Shown: positions 1-12,250, counted from the stretch's first letter. The stretch is DNA of 56,882 nt from Gammaproteobacteria bacterium (GCA_009841615.1 VXLL01000021.1:1-56882); one strand, 5' to 3'. Notes: a model not told the origin generated them from the letters alone. Numbers and translations: made by a program.

Positions 1-348
1 GGTGCTACCCAACTTGCGGCATTTAAAACCGTATCGACCGGACTCATTTACGACTTAAGAACAGATGAAGCTTTAGCATTAGGCAAACAACTTTCCAAGA
101 AGGATCAAGAGAGTTTTTACAACAGCATAGCTTTCGACATAGTTACACAGGAGCCGCCAAAAAGGATCGTGGAACTCATCTCAACCTTACCTGTAAGGGA
201 AGCGCGTACGACGATGGCCGAACACGCACTCAGGTTTCATAGGTTTTCCAGTAACAAACCTCTATATTCCGCATCTGAAATTGAGAAGTTAATGCAACAC
301 GTGACTTCCGATTACGCCCAACGTTATCGTCTTATGCAGCATCGGTGA
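1..348 (+). CDS. Helical-repeat protein, B type, C-terminal fragment (cut by window edge)
   Basis: The first 348 bases are an open frame in phase 1 ending in TGA at 346-348; the 5' part lies outside the window. The 115 visible residues align end to end with the C-terminus of the complete B-type protein at 2553-4382: both read TQLAAFK, VSTGLIYD, TQEP and VREAR/VTEAR in the same order, followed by a Ser/Glu-rich tail. It is therefore the first B copy of a tandem family. The A-type gene downstream starts 6 nt after this stop, the same arrangement as in the second pair, so the two are probably co-transcribed. Function is unknown; by homology it should be an exported or membrane-anchored alpha-helical repeat protein. 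Confidence 0.8.
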   Translation, partial: GATQLAAFKTVSTGLIYDLRTDEALALGKQLSKKDQESFYNSIAFDIVTQEPPKRIVELISTLPVREARTTMAEHALRFHRFSSNKPLYSASEIEKLMQHVTSDYAQRYRLMQHR

Positions 349-354
349 ATAGAT

Positions 355-2325
355 ATGAACCAGATCAAGCACATATATCGCGTTTTGGCAATAACTATAC
401 CAATCACTGTGGGAGTTGGAATTTTTGGAGCGACTTTTGGATCAACCCCAGCAAATGCTGATGTGCTCGCAATAAACAGTGGTGGCGGTGAGCAACAAGT
501 TGTAGATTCAAAATCTGTTGGGCCGTCGGTTCAAAACAGATTAAATTTGAACGAAGATTCGCTCTTTTACTCTATCGACGAATACGACAATTTATTTGAC
601 TTAAAGCGAAAATTGCTACACTTGGTTGATGAAGCGACCGAGCTTGAGCTTGTGGAAATATTTCACGAGAGTCGCGAATATCCATTGGCATTTGATTCCA
701 TTCGAACGACTCATTGGCTAAGGAGTGTCGTACTGTTTAAATTACTCGATGTGGACAGCAACGCAGTACAGACCCTTTTTGAGCAGCTTGACGCACAAAC
801 TGCACAGGTTGTGGTATACGGTGTGATGCGTGAATGGAACCAGATGCATGTGGACGAAGCGGTCAACTTCTTAGCGCTGTTTGACCGCGGGTTGCAGAGA
901 CGAGGACTGTTAGGACTAATTGACGGTAATACTTCCTTCAACCGTTCGAACTTTATCGAAATGGGTGTAGAACTAGGATTTTTAGAGGACTTCCTGACTG
1001 GCTTGATAGACCGGCATCAACGAGTACAAGATCAAGCGTCTTTGGATGACATCGCGACAGACCTCGAAAACCTTATCACCAATGGTGAATACCGATTTTA
1101 CGAGGTCCTGCAAGATGCTTCGAGTTTCGTTCTTGAAGAGGGGTTGGACGCGTTGCCACGAGTTCTTGAACTATTCGACGAGCAATCGGTAGACATCATG
1201 TCCCCGACCGTACGGATGTCCTTCGATGGAACTCAATCGAGTCTGGTATCTGACATTGCGCGTAGCGACCCAGAGCTACTGTTTGAGTATATCGTGAATT
1301 TAGGTAAGCCCCTTAAGCTGGACTTGCTCTCATCAGTGTGCGAAGTGTGGTTCGGTAGAGACCCAGAGACACTATGGAGTAGGTTAGAAGGCGAAGATCT
1401 TAAATACGACCGGCACGAAATATCTGAAGACGTCATCAGACACTGGACTATGGGGGAACCCAATCTCGCGCTAGTCTCAATAGATCAATTTCCCGCAGAA
1501 TATCACGACCTCGTGTATGCTCAAGTCGCACTAGCAGTAGCAGAGGACTCTCCTCTCCAAGCACTCGAACTTTTGCGTGAGACGAGCGACTGGTCTCTGA
1601 CTCGTAACGAGCGCGCCGATCGTGAAAGCAATGTTGATAGCACTGTGGGATATGATTTTGCCATCGAGCGGACTATTTCTGCTGCTGCCAAGGTAGATCC
1701 AATTTTGACGATTGAGTGGATAGAGTCTGAAGAGTCTAATTTAGACGACTCGATGAAGAATGGTTATTTGTCTAGAGCATTTCGGAGTTGGGCAGGATCT
1801 GATCCCTCTACAGCGTTCGAAATGGCTCTTCAGACCCCGTTGACAGCTAATACCGCCGGTTTTGAAGCAACAGTCGTGGGTTGGATGGCAAGACAGGATG
1901 TAGATGACGCTATTGAGTTGTTACCGAGAGTCCGAGACGGAAAAACAAAACTGTCCGCTTATCGCCGAGTCATGTTTCGGTTAGAAGAGCTAGATCGGAT
2001 CTCACACGCGCTTCATTTGGGCAGCGACCTGCCGGAGAACGAACGCGAAGAATATAACAAGGCTCTAGCATCGCGAGTCGGTGATCGCGAACCATTTGAT
2101 CGATTGATCGCAGGGTTACGCGAACTTCCAACCCAAGAATTGCAGTCGAAGGCGATCAGATCGAGGCTCATGTTCGCGTACTACGTTCCTAAAATGGCCC
2201 CCAAAGTCACCAATAAACAGTTGGATCAACTCAAAGAGTTTCTGACCGACCGCGAAAACAGATTGCTTGAGATGGGAAGACGTATGTATAAGGATCTAAT
2301 ACACGAAGACTCACCTGAAGAGTAG
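355..2325 (+). CDS. Membrane-anchored or exported helical-repeat protein, A type, copy 1
   Basis: A 656-residue protein of unknown function. The N-terminus has basic residues, then a hydrophobic stretch at about 8-30 and small residues (TPANA), which fits a signal peptide or signal anchor, so the rest should lie outside the cytoplasm. The body (about 60-640) is a series of degenerate helical units of roughly 35-40 residues, recognisable by a Trp or aromatic residue, then D-P and A (SWAGSDPSTAFEMAL, IEWIESEES, VGWMARQDVDDAIELLP). This resembles TPR- or HEAT-like alpha-alpha repeats, but I cannot assign a named family. It is closely related to the 4390-6384 protein (shared GVMREWNQ, FPAEYHD, ALQTPL, LPRVR) and more distantly to the B type. 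No catalytic motif is seen; a scaffold or binding role is an inference. Confidence 0.85.
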   Translation: MNQIKHIYRVLAITIPITVGVGIFGATFGSTPANADVLAINSGGGEQQVVDSKSVGPSVQNRLNLNEDSLFYSIDEYDNLFDLKRKLLHLVDEATELELVEIFHESREYPLAFDSIRTTHWLRSVVLFKLLDVDSNAVQTLFEQLDAQTAQVVVYGVMREWNQMHVDEAVNFLALFDRGLQRRGLLGLIDGNTSFNRSNFIEMGVELGFLEDFLTGLIDRHQRVQDQASLDDIATDLENLITNGEYRFYEVLQDASSFVLEEGLDALPRVLELFDEQSVDIMSPTVRMSFDGTQSSLVSDIARSDPELLFEYIVNLGKPLKLDLLSSVCEVWFGRDPETLWSRLEGEDLKYDRHEISEDVIRHWTMGEPNLALVSIDQFPAEYHDLVYAQVALAVAEDSPLQALELLRETSDWSLTRNERADRESNVDSTVGYDFAIERTISAAAKVDPILTIEWIESEESNLDDSMKNGYLSRAFRSWAGSDPSTAFEMALQTPLTANTAGFEATVVGWMARQDVDDAIELLPRVRDGKTKLSAYRRVMFRLEELDRISHALHLGSDLPENEREEYNKALASRVGDREPFDRLIAGLRELPTQELQSKAIRSRLMFAYYVPKMAPKVTNKQLDQLKEFLTDRENRLLEMGRRMYKDLIHEDSPEE

Positions 2326-2552
2326 GGAGGAATTCTAGTACGCTAGGTTCAGAGCTTTATTCTTCGCTGAATCTAATTTTGGTCGACCCTAAGCGATAGC
2401 GAATGTGCAATTAAGATGCCTATCGAACCAAATCTCGATTCAATCTACTGCTTTCACACAGGTCTAACTGGTGGCGGTATACAATGTAGGATTGCATGTA
2501 TGTAGCCCGTATATAACTATATGTGCTGCTGAACAACTGGAGGAGATATCTC
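2326..2552 (+). other. Spacer between repeat-gene pair 1 and pair 2
   Basis: This 227-bp gap separates the two B-A pairs. It has no convincing gene or U-tailed hairpin. A TATAAC hexamer at 2512-2517 and TTGCAT at 2492-2497 look promoter-like, but the 14-nt spacing is too short to call. A strong Shine-Dalgarno (GGAGGAG, about 2539-2545) sits before the ATG at 2553. Confidence 0.4.
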
Positions 2553-4382
2553 ATGAGGGACCTACGCTGGAGGGGGAATCGTCGAGCCACATACGTCGTG
2601 GTGTTTTTCGCACTCTCGATGTCGATTCTCTGTCTGAAAGCATTTTCCGCATCGAAGAGTGTCGTTAAAGACTCAAAGGATGCTGAACTAGAAGTTGGTG
2701 CGCTTAGTGAGTCGCAAGATACGCCAATATTTGCCGTTGGATCTATAAGGGAACTCTTTCGAGATTACTCAGACGACTTGAGCCGTTTGAGCGTCGCCTA
2801 CGATCTCATCGGGACTGCAGACGAGGGGCAACTCATCGACTTGTTCGATCAAACTGTAAAAAGAAGATACACCAAAGAAGACGGTAGTTGGAAGTCCGAA
2901 CTTATCTCGTTAATCAGCGCTCAACTAGCCCCTTTGAATCTTGAGAAAGCAGTTTCTCTTTACGAAGCGCAACCGTTAGAAGACGTCAAATACATGCTCT
3001 ATGGAATAACGCATGCGTGGGCAAGTAAAGACTTTGATGGTGCTGTTGAATTTGCGCGCAAACAAGATGAATCGATTTACCCAGTCGCACTAAGAGGGAT
3101 TGTCGATGCTAGCCTTAGCTTGCCCGAAGCAACCCTGATGGACTTAGGCACCGAATTTGGCGATTTAGCCTATGTTGAACGAGCGGTCCGGGCATACAAA
3201 CTGAAAGTCGATTTAGCCGACCCAGATGAAGCATGGACTAGATTGATCAATGACCCGACAAGCCATCTCGAAGAGAACTTTTTCCGAATAAAACATGTAG
3301 CGAATGCCTTAATCGATGAGTACGGAGTATCAGAGACCGATAACTTACTTAGTTCAATCATTAGCCCTACGCTGAATTTCAAACTGAGACAGAGCATTTT
3401 GTCCAAGGTCGCGCTCAGCGATCCAGAAACTGCGTTCGACTATGCCTTAGCGACTCCGAATGATGTGTTTGGTACGATGCTTACACCAGTAATCAATACT
3501 TGGGCAAGTGTAGACCCTGAAAGCGCGCTAAATCGAGTAAGTCTACTTGAACCGTCCAAAATTCGCGATCGTTTGCAACAAACTGTTGTGTCATCTTGGG
3601 TTCAGCTCGATCCAACAAAGTTCTTGGATTCTGTCGACAACCTTCCTTCCGATTTACGCGACATGGCTCGAATGCACCTCATAGGTCATCTGTCCAAGGA
3701 TTCGATTGAAGATGCAATTACGGTATTTGCAGACATGTCAGAAGCCACCCAGCAAGAACAGGCGGCACTAACCATTGTGGACTCATGGCTCGATTCAAAT
3801 CCAGATGCAGCATTTCACTGGATCGTCTCTAATTCCGAGATTGCAGGGTATCGAAATCGTGTTCTTCAATCCTTTCTAGTGAAATTAACTAAAAAAGATG
3901 CTGACAAGGCTATCGATCTAGCGTTGAGTCGGCCGATCAGTGGCGAGACGGAGATAGGGCTAGAAGCTTTTGTGATTGACGAGCTCAAATTCTCAGACAC
4001 TGACCGCGCTTTGCGCCTGTTAGACAGAGTTCGACCAGGAGAAACTCAACTAGCAGCATTTAAATCCGTTTCGACGGGCCTCATTTATGATCAAAGGACT
4101 GGGGAAGCAATCGAGCTAGGTAAAACTCTTCCCGAAGATGAACAAGTTGACTACTACGACAGCATGACGTTTTCTATATCTACTCAAGAACCAGTCAAAA
4201 AAATATTAGAGTTACTCCCAAATATACCTGTAACGGAGGCGCGATCCGAATTGGCCGAAAATGTGCTCATGTTTAGTTCAGTTCGAGATGAAGGCCCCCT
4301 TTCATCGGAAGATGTCGACTCACTTATGGAGTATGTTTCACCAGCTAACTTGCCGCGGGTTAAACTGTTTCTGAATCGGTGA
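2553..4382 (+). CDS. Membrane-anchored helical-repeat protein, B type, copy 2
   Basis: A 609-residue protein of unknown function. I place the start at ATG 2553 because GGAGGAG ends about 7 nt upstream; a GTG in frame at 2523 has no such signal. The N-terminus is Arg-rich, then hydrophobic at about 12-31, which indicates a signal anchor. The body carries degenerate helical repeats with W-A-x-x-D-P/F-x-x-A signatures (HAWASKDFDGAVEFA, NTWASVDPESAL, SSWVQLDPTKF, DSWLDSNPDAAFHW). The last 115 residues match the truncated copy at 1-348. It is homologous to the A proteins at lower identity (LYGI..AW versus LYGVMREW; RVRPGETQLAAF versus RVRDGKTKLSAY). The A gene starts 7 nt downstream, so a two-gene operon is likely. 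Confidence 0.85.
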   Translation: MRDLRWRGNRRATYVVVFFALSMSILCLKAFSASKSVVKDSKDAELEVGALSESQDTPIFAVGSIRELFRDYSDDLSRLSVAYDLIGTADEGQLIDLFDQTVKRRYTKEDGSWKSELISLISAQLAPLNLEKAVSLYEAQPLEDVKYMLYGITHAWASKDFDGAVEFARKQDESIYPVALRGIVDASLSLPEATLMDLGTEFGDLAYVERAVRAYKLKVDLADPDEAWTRLINDPTSHLEENFFRIKHVANALIDEYGVSETDNLLSSIISPTLNFKLRQSILSKVALSDPETAFDYALATPNDVFGTMLTPVINTWASVDPESALNRVSLLEPSKIRDRLQQTVVSSWVQLDPTKFLDSVDNLPSDLRDMARMHLIGHLSKDSIEDAITVFADMSEATQQEQAALTIVDSWLDSNPDAAFHWIVSNSEIAGYRNRVLQSFLVKLTKKDADKAIDLALSRPISGETEIGLEAFVIDELKFSDTDRALRLLDRVRPGETQLAAFKSVSTGLIYDQRTGEAIELGKTLPEDEQVDYYDSMTFSISTQEPVKKILELLPNIPVTEARSELAENVLMFSSVRDEGPLSSEDVDSLMEYVSPANLPRVKLFLNR

Positions 4383-4389
4383 ACCTATC

Positions 4390-6384
4390 ATGAATAAATC
4401 TAAAAAAAGCATATATATTGTTGCACTCATAATTTGCTTCTTAATTTGCGTTGGCATTCTTGGGACACTGTTTTTGTTGAACAGGGACAATTCGAGAGCA
4501 CTCGTACGCGATTCTGAATCGGAACAGATAGATCATCGAGATCAAGGTGCTCAAAACTCAGAATCTGCCATGGCGCAACGTCAGAACAGTTCGATCTCGA
4601 CCTTTCACTCACTTGCAGATACGTTGAAAGAATCTAATAGTGTATTTGATGCCAAACGAACGATGCTTCGTGTTGTCGATGGTGCGACCGAAGATGTGTT
4701 ATCACAAATTTTTCGCGAAACGCTTGAAGTTCCTAGCGTAATAGGTTCAATTGACGCGAAATACTGGATACTGAGCATCGTACTAACAAAATTGACTAAC
4801 GTGAACGCAGCTAAAGCTCAGTTACTGATTGAACAACTAGACGAACAGAATGTGGTGTCCGTTCTTTACGGTGTTATGCGGGAGTGGAATCAGGTACATA
4901 CAGACGAAGCCATCGTGTTTTTGTCAGCAATTAACACTGAAATACGATATCAAGGACTTCGAGGACTGATCGCTGGAGGAAATATTCTGTCTCGTTCTGA
5001 ATTGTTTGAAATTGGTTCGGAGTTGGGCTACAAAGAAGATTACTTAAATGACTTGTTAGAATCGCGTCGACTTGTTCGTCAGCCCCTGTCATTAGTTGAT
5101 TTACAAACTGAGTTTGAAAGTGCTGACCCGAACGACCACTCGCAAATGTTTTACTTAAGACAGAACGCGGTGCGCTACGTTCTAGCTGAGGGATTAGATT
5201 CTTTGCCTACTGTTCTTGAGCTGTTTGACAATGTACCAACAGATAACGCGTCTAGGCTATTTGGATCCATGTTGGATTGGAGTCGTGCAAACTTAGTATC
5301 CGATGTATCAGAGGACGACCCAGCAAATGTTTTTGAGTTTGTATTGCGTTTAGATGAAGATGTCGATGTGAATTTACTGTCTGCGGTCAGTCGAAGTTGG
5401 TTTGCCTCTGATCCAGATGCACTGTGGAACAGGTTACAGGATGAAGACGTTAGGAACGTTCAAGCGGCAATTATTGAAGAAGTCATCAGCTATTGGGGTA
5501 GAAGAGAACCGCACATCGCACTTGTCTCACTGCATCACTTTCCGGCAGAATATCACGACAAAGCCTATCTGGACATCGCGCAAGGGATTTCGCGAGACTC
5601 TCCTATTGAAGCACTTGAACTTCTACCGCTGACTAGCATTTGGCCGGAGACCCCAGAAAATCAATTGTCCGACGATGAGCTTTCGGTTCGTACTCGGCGG
5701 CCCAATTTTTATATTGAACGAATAATCGCTGATGCTGCAGAAGCAGATCCTATTGCGACTATTGAATGGCTAAACTCCGATGCATCGCAATTAGACGACT
5801 CAACAAGACAACAATATCTTGATACTGTTTTTGAAGGCTGGGCAAGAACTGATCCCGAAGCTGCTTTTGAAATAGCACTTCAAACTCCATTGAAAGAAGG
5901 AACGACCGCGTTAGAAGCAACGGTGGTGACATGGCTTGCATATAGAGATGTAGATAGCGCGATCGACCTTTTACCACGAGTTCGCGAGAGTGAGTCAAGA
6001 ATAGAGGCTTATAGAAGCGTCGCGTGGCAGTTGGAAGAAGAGGACAGAATCGCGGACGCGATTAAGTTGGGAAATCAGTTACCGGAGCTCGAACGTGAAG
6101 AATACTTACAGACTATCGCATTCAGTGTCGGCCAACGTTCTCCTTTTAATCACTTGGAAGCTGGAATTAAAGAACTTCCCACTAAAGCTTTGCAGTCGCA
6201 GGCTGCAAGGTCCGCAATAATGTTTTCAGGCACATTTATGTCTGCCGAATTAAATGATCAAGAGAAGGGTCAATTGAAAGTGTATCTCAATGACGACGAC
6301 AAAGTGGTGGTCGAAATGATGGAAAGTGTGGACTTGGACAAAATAAAGGAGGAACTACCTAAGCTCCCAAGTCTATCTGAATAG
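4390..6384 (+). CDS. Membrane-anchored helical-repeat protein, A type, copy 2
   Basis: A 664-residue paralogue of the 355-2325 protein, collinear over nearly the whole length. The N-terminus is Lys-rich, followed by a hydrophobic segment at about 9-30 (IVALIICFLICVGIL) without an obvious cleavage site, which suggests a membrane anchor with the repeat body outside. Repeat signatures include SRSWFASDPDALWNRL, EGWARTDPEAAFEIAL and VTWLAYRDVDSAIDLLP. The linker at about 38-75 is rich in Ser, Gln and Asp. It starts 7 nt after the B gene and ends 220 bp before pyrG, so it closes the array. No enzyme motif is visible and the function is unknown. Preservation of full length in both A copies argues that each is functional rather than decaying. 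Confidence 0.85.
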   Translation: MNKSKKSIYIVALIICFLICVGILGTLFLLNRDNSRALVRDSESEQIDHRDQGAQNSESAMAQRQNSSISTFHSLADTLKESNSVFDAKRTMLRVVDGATEDVLSQIFRETLEVPSVIGSIDAKYWILSIVLTKLTNVNAAKAQLLIEQLDEQNVVSVLYGVMREWNQVHTDEAIVFLSAINTEIRYQGLRGLIAGGNILSRSELFEIGSELGYKEDYLNDLLESRRLVRQPLSLVDLQTEFESADPNDHSQMFYLRQNAVRYVLAEGLDSLPTVLELFDNVPTDNASRLFGSMLDWSRANLVSDVSEDDPANVFEFVLRLDEDVDVNLLSAVSRSWFASDPDALWNRLQDEDVRNVQAAIIEEVISYWGRREPHIALVSLHHFPAEYHDKAYLDIAQGISRDSPIEALELLPLTSIWPETPENQLSDDELSVRTRRPNFYIERIIADAAEADPIATIEWLNSDASQLDDSTRQQYLDTVFEGWARTDPEAAFEIALQTPLKEGTTALEATVVTWLAYRDVDSAIDLLPRVRESESRIEAYRSVAWQLEEEDRIADAIKLGNQLPELEREEYLQTIAFSVGQRSPFNHLEAGIKELPTKALQSQAARSAIMFSGTFMSAELNDQEKGQLKVYLNDDDKVVVEMMESVDLDKIKEELPKLPSLSE

Positions 6385-6592
6385 CAACAACTTTTTTCGA
6401 GGGACAAATGAAGCAAGCAAAGTTGGTTCATTCCCACCGAAGAGTCCAGTTAGTTTTTGTTCCGTGCCTGGATAAACGACAATACTATACTGTGTTTTAA
6501 ACCGCAATTTGCAAGAAGATTAAGCTAGCTTTAACACGTCGCTAATTAAAATCTCAGTTCGTGATTTTCCCAACCACGGCACGGCAGTTTAG

Positions 6593-9080
<2,488 letters not shown>

Positions 9081-9084
<4 letters not shown>

Positions 9085-10403
9085 GCTCCATCGAATCCCT
9101 TCACGCAGTCGAGCTACTCGACTCGAGAGGCAATCCAACTGTAGAAACGACTGTGCGTTTGAAATCTGGAGCAGTTGGCAGCTTTCTAGTGCCTTCCGGT
9201 GCTTCAGTTGGGGCGGAAGAAGCACTGGAGCTCAGAGATTCAGACTCCGAACGCTACTTGGGTAAAGGCGTACAAGGGGTCGTTCAAAATATCGAACAGA
9301 CTATCTCGCCAAACCTTACAAGTCTTAATGCGGTTGAACAAGAACTGCTGGATCAAACGCTCATCGACCTCGACGGCACGGAACGAAAAACCCGTCTCGG
9401 TGCCAATGCCATTTTGAGTGTCTCGGGAGCGTTTGCACGCGCTCAGGCGAATGAACAGGGACTGCAACTGTATCAGCACTTAGCGAATTGGTCCAGTAAC
9501 GATGCTGTTCGTATGCCAGTACCCATGATGAACGTACTGAATGGGGGAGCGCACGCCAACAACAATATCGATATTCAAGAATTTATGCTGGTACCCGTCA
9601 GCATGTCCGATATCGCATCTGCAATCAGATGCGGTGCTGAAATATTCCAGGTTTTAAAACAACTGCTAGCTGACGAAGGACACTCGACCGCTGTGGGCGA
9701 TGAAGGCGGGTTCGCCCCTAACCTAGATTCCGACCGCGCGGCACTTGACTTTCTTACCGAAGCAATAGAGAGGGCAGGTTACCGACCAGGAATTGACGTA
9801 GTCTTAGCTTTAGATTGTGCTGCGACAGAGTTCTTCGAATCGAATACCTACGTACTAAAGGGACAGAATCAGATTCTGAGCGGCGAACAATTCGTTACTT
9901 ATTTGCAAAAATTAGTGAATGACTTTCCGATAAAGTCTATTGAAGATGGGTTGGCTGAAAATGACTGGAAGTCATGGAAGTTGCTCACAGAGAAACTAGG
10001 AAAAGACATACAGTTAGTGGGGGACGACATCTTTGTCACCAACACAAACTTTTTGCAACGTGGTATTGAAAGTGGCGTGGCTAACGCAATTTTGATAAAG
10101 CTGAATCAGATTGGTACTTTGACCGAGACTTTAAACGTCATGCGCTTAGCTTGGTCGGTCGGATACAACACAATAATCTCTCATAGGTCAGGTGACACCG
10201 AAGATAGTTTCATTGCCGACCTTGCCGTTGGAACGGGGGCTGGTCAAATAAAAACTGGATCGTTGTGCCGTTCCGAACGTATTTCTAAGTACAATCAACT
10301 ATTGCGCATGGAAGCGCAGGCAGGTCACATGGAATATTGTGGCCTCAAAGAGATTCTAATTCACAAGGAGCGTGATCACCAATGCGGATACTCTTCTGCA
10401 TAG
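9081..10403 (+). CDS. eno: Enolase
   Basis: Interconverts 2-phosphoglycerate and phosphoenolpyruvate in glycolysis; in many gammaproteobacteria it is also part of the RNA degradosome. The 440-residue protein starts with the canonical [12 protein letters not shown]. It shows the Mg-binding region ([24 protein letters not shown]), the catalytic Lys region ([11 protein letters not shown]) and SHRSGDTED with [11 protein letters not shown] near the C-terminus. The last 22 bp encode its tail and also contain the start of ftsB, so the two genes are tightly packed. Confidence 0.98.
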
Positions 10404-10666
10404 CACTGTTTATTCTTGGTGCATTTCAATACACTTTTTGGTTCGGCCCCAACGGCTACTTCGCTCTCCAGCAACTCGCATACGAAATCGAGTCGCAACA
10501 AGAATTAAATTTATCGATTCTCCAGCGTAATCTCGAATTACGAGAGGAAATCGCCAAGTTGCGATCCAGTCATACGTTGATCGAGAAGATCGCTCGACGA
10601 GACTTAGGAATGATCGCACCCGGCGAGACGTTTTATCTTGTTGTCGACTCCACCGATCAGAACTGA
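10382..10666 (+). CDS. ftsB: Cell division protein FtsB
   Basis: A small bitopic protein of the FtsQLB divisome subcomplex, which links the Z-ring to septal peptidoglycan synthesis. The 94 residues show the family layout: a short cytoplasmic start, one membrane segment at about 3-20, a periplasmic coiled coil at about 30-60 rich in Leu/Glu/Gln, then the conserved [17 protein letters not shown] region. The ATG lies inside the end of eno, with AAGGAG about 10 nt upstream in eno codons. It overlaps truD by about 29 bp. In E. coli ispD and ispF follow ftsB; here truD follows directly. Confidence 0.95.
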   Translation: MRILFCIALFILGAFQYTFWFGPNGYFALQQLAYEIESQQELNLSILQRNLELREEIAKLRSSHTLIEKIARRDLGMIAPGETFYLVVDSTDQN

Positions 10667-11588
10667 TTGGACTCGTGCATATTCGGGGTGTCGAGTGGTG
10701 GGAACCTTACGGGACCAGTTAGCGGACTTTCAAGTCTTTGAAGTGTTCGACCGAGTCTTTTCTGGACACGGGGAACACCTATACGTTCTTGTGGAAAAGC
10801 AAGACTTGAACACAAAGGATGTTCAGAGCGCGTTAGCGCGCCATTATGGAGTCTCGCTAGTGGATGTTTCCTATTCGGGACTCAAAGATAAGCGATCCAT
10901 CGCCCGACAATGGTTTTCGATCCGGCTTCCAAAAACGGCGCAAAGACCCATACACAAACACTTTTCAATTCTCGAAGAAACGAAGCATGATCGTAAGTTA
11001 CGTCCAGGCGATCATCAGGGAAATCTTTTTCACATTCGGATTCGTAATGTGTCCAAGGGTGCTACACTCGCTCCCGGCGTGTTACAGGGACCACTTCCAA
11101 ATTACTTTGGTCCACAGAGATTCGGTTATCGAGGCAATAATTTGCATCGAGCATTGGACTGGGTCTCGAAGTCCTCGCCAAGAGTAAAACGCGGTGTGCG
11201 CGCCTTGTATATGTCTGTCCTCAGGTCTCTTGTATTCAATGAAGTACTCGCTAGTCGTATCCGAGGTGATACTTGGTGCACACCATTGAGTGGTGATGTA
11301 CCGTTAGAACACTCTCCTACCGGTCCTCTTTGGGGTCGAGGCCGCCTCTCCACGTCAGGAAAGGCGTTAGCAGTTGAACGTCGTGTTCAGCGAGAAAATG
11401 AAGCAGTATGTAATGCCTTGGAATGGGTGGGGCTTAAACAGGAACGTCGCGCTCTCGTGATGCATACCTCGGAGTTAGCGATTCAGCAAGAAGACGACAC
11501 TATTGAGCTACGATTTTCACTACCGAAAGGTTCTTACGCAACGGTTGCGCTGAACGAATATTTTGACGTTAAGGAGGCTCGAGCATGA
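10638..11588 (+). CDS. truD: tRNA pseudouridine(13) synthase TruD
   Basis: Makes pseudouridine at position 13 of tRNA-Glu. The catalytic Asp region is clear (YSGLKDKRSIARQWFS, Asp within GLKD), followed by the family block NLFHIRIRNV and the substrate-binding GPQRFGYRGNN. At 316 residues it is somewhat shorter than the E. coli enzyme (about 349), mostly in the insertion domain. The start is one of two adjacent TTG codons (10638 or 10641) inside ftsB; I see no ATG that would preserve the conserved N-terminal part. Its stop overlaps the pcm ATG by 4 bp. Confidence 0.95.
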   Translation: MLSTPPIRTDWTRAYSGCRVVGTLRDQLADFQVFEVFDRVFSGHGEHLYVLVEKQDLNTKDVQSALARHYGVSLVDVSYSGLKDKRSIARQWFSIRLPKTAQRPIHKHFSILEETKHDRKLRPGDHQGNLFHIRIRNVSKGATLAPGVLQGPLPNYFGPQRFGYRGNNLHRALDWVSKSSPRVKRGVRALYMSVLRSLVFNEVLASRIRGDTWCTPLSGDVPLEHSPTGPLWGRGRLSTSGKALAVERRVQRENEAVCNALEWVGLKQERRALVMHTSELAIQQEDDTIELRFSLPKGSYATVALNEYFDVKEARA

Positions 11589-12250
11589 ACTTGAACCAGA
11601 TTAGTAATACTGGGATGACCTCGCCACGCACGGTACAGCGTCTAATAGACCGTTTGGTAGACCGCGGGATTACCGACGATCGAGTCTTAAGCGCGATGGA
11701 GTCTGTGCCAAGACATTTATTCGTCGATGCGTCGTTAAAGCATTTGGCATATGAGGACATGTCGTTACCCATAGGCAAACGTCAAACAATTTCGCAACCA
11801 TTTGTCGTAGCGCGCATGACTCAAGCTGTGCTTGATATACCCTCGGTTCGTTCGGTGTTAGAAATTGGTACGGGTAGCGGGTATCAAGCAGCTATTTTGT
11901 CCCATCTTGTTGCCTCGGTGTACAGTGTTGAACGCATTCATTCTTTGTCTTGGCAAGCAAGGAAGCAGATGCGTCAGTTAGGGATTCACAACGTGAAATT
12001 GAAGTTTGGTGACGGACAGGAAGGCTGGGACGAGTACGCACCATTTGATGTGATCATGTTCACTGCGGCTACACGTCGGGTACCGACTGCTTTAATGGAA
12101 CAACTGACAGACCGTGGTCGAATTATTGTTCCTCGAGTTTCGCGCGCGGGTCAGGAACTCGTACTCATGCAGCGCTCCGATAAAGGGTGGAAAGAAGAAG
12201 TGGTCCAGCCCGTTGTTTTTGTTCCAGTATTGACAGGGACTGAATATTGA
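11585..12250 (+). CDS. pcm: Protein-L-isoaspartate O-methyltransferase
   Basis: Uses S-adenosylmethionine to methylate isoaspartyl residues formed by ageing of proteins, starting their repair. The 221-residue protein has motif I of the SAM fold (VLEIGTGSGYQAA, about residues 94-106) and the family-specific ISQPFVVARMTQ just before it. It is translationally coupled to truD (ATGA overlap) and to the DUF368 gene. In enteric bacteria surE precedes pcm; here it does not. The SAM-derived product SAH would be cleared by AhcY, encoded at 31036-32397. Confidence 0.97.
   Translation: MNLNQISNTGMTSPRTVQRLIDRLVDRGITDDRVLSAMESVPRHLFVDASLKHLAYEDMSLPIGKRQTISQPFVVARMTQAVLDIPSVRSVLEIGTGSGYQAAILSHLVASVYSVERIHSLSWQARKQMRQLGIHNVKLKFGDGQEGWDEYAPFDVIMFTAATRRVPTALMEQLTDRGRIIVPRVSRAGQELVLMQRSDKGWKEEVVQPVVFVPVLTGTEY

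Noticed and set aside
2471..2668. 65-residue plus-strand frame before the second B gene
   Set aside because: It overlaps the true B start in another frame, has no ribosome site and matches no family.
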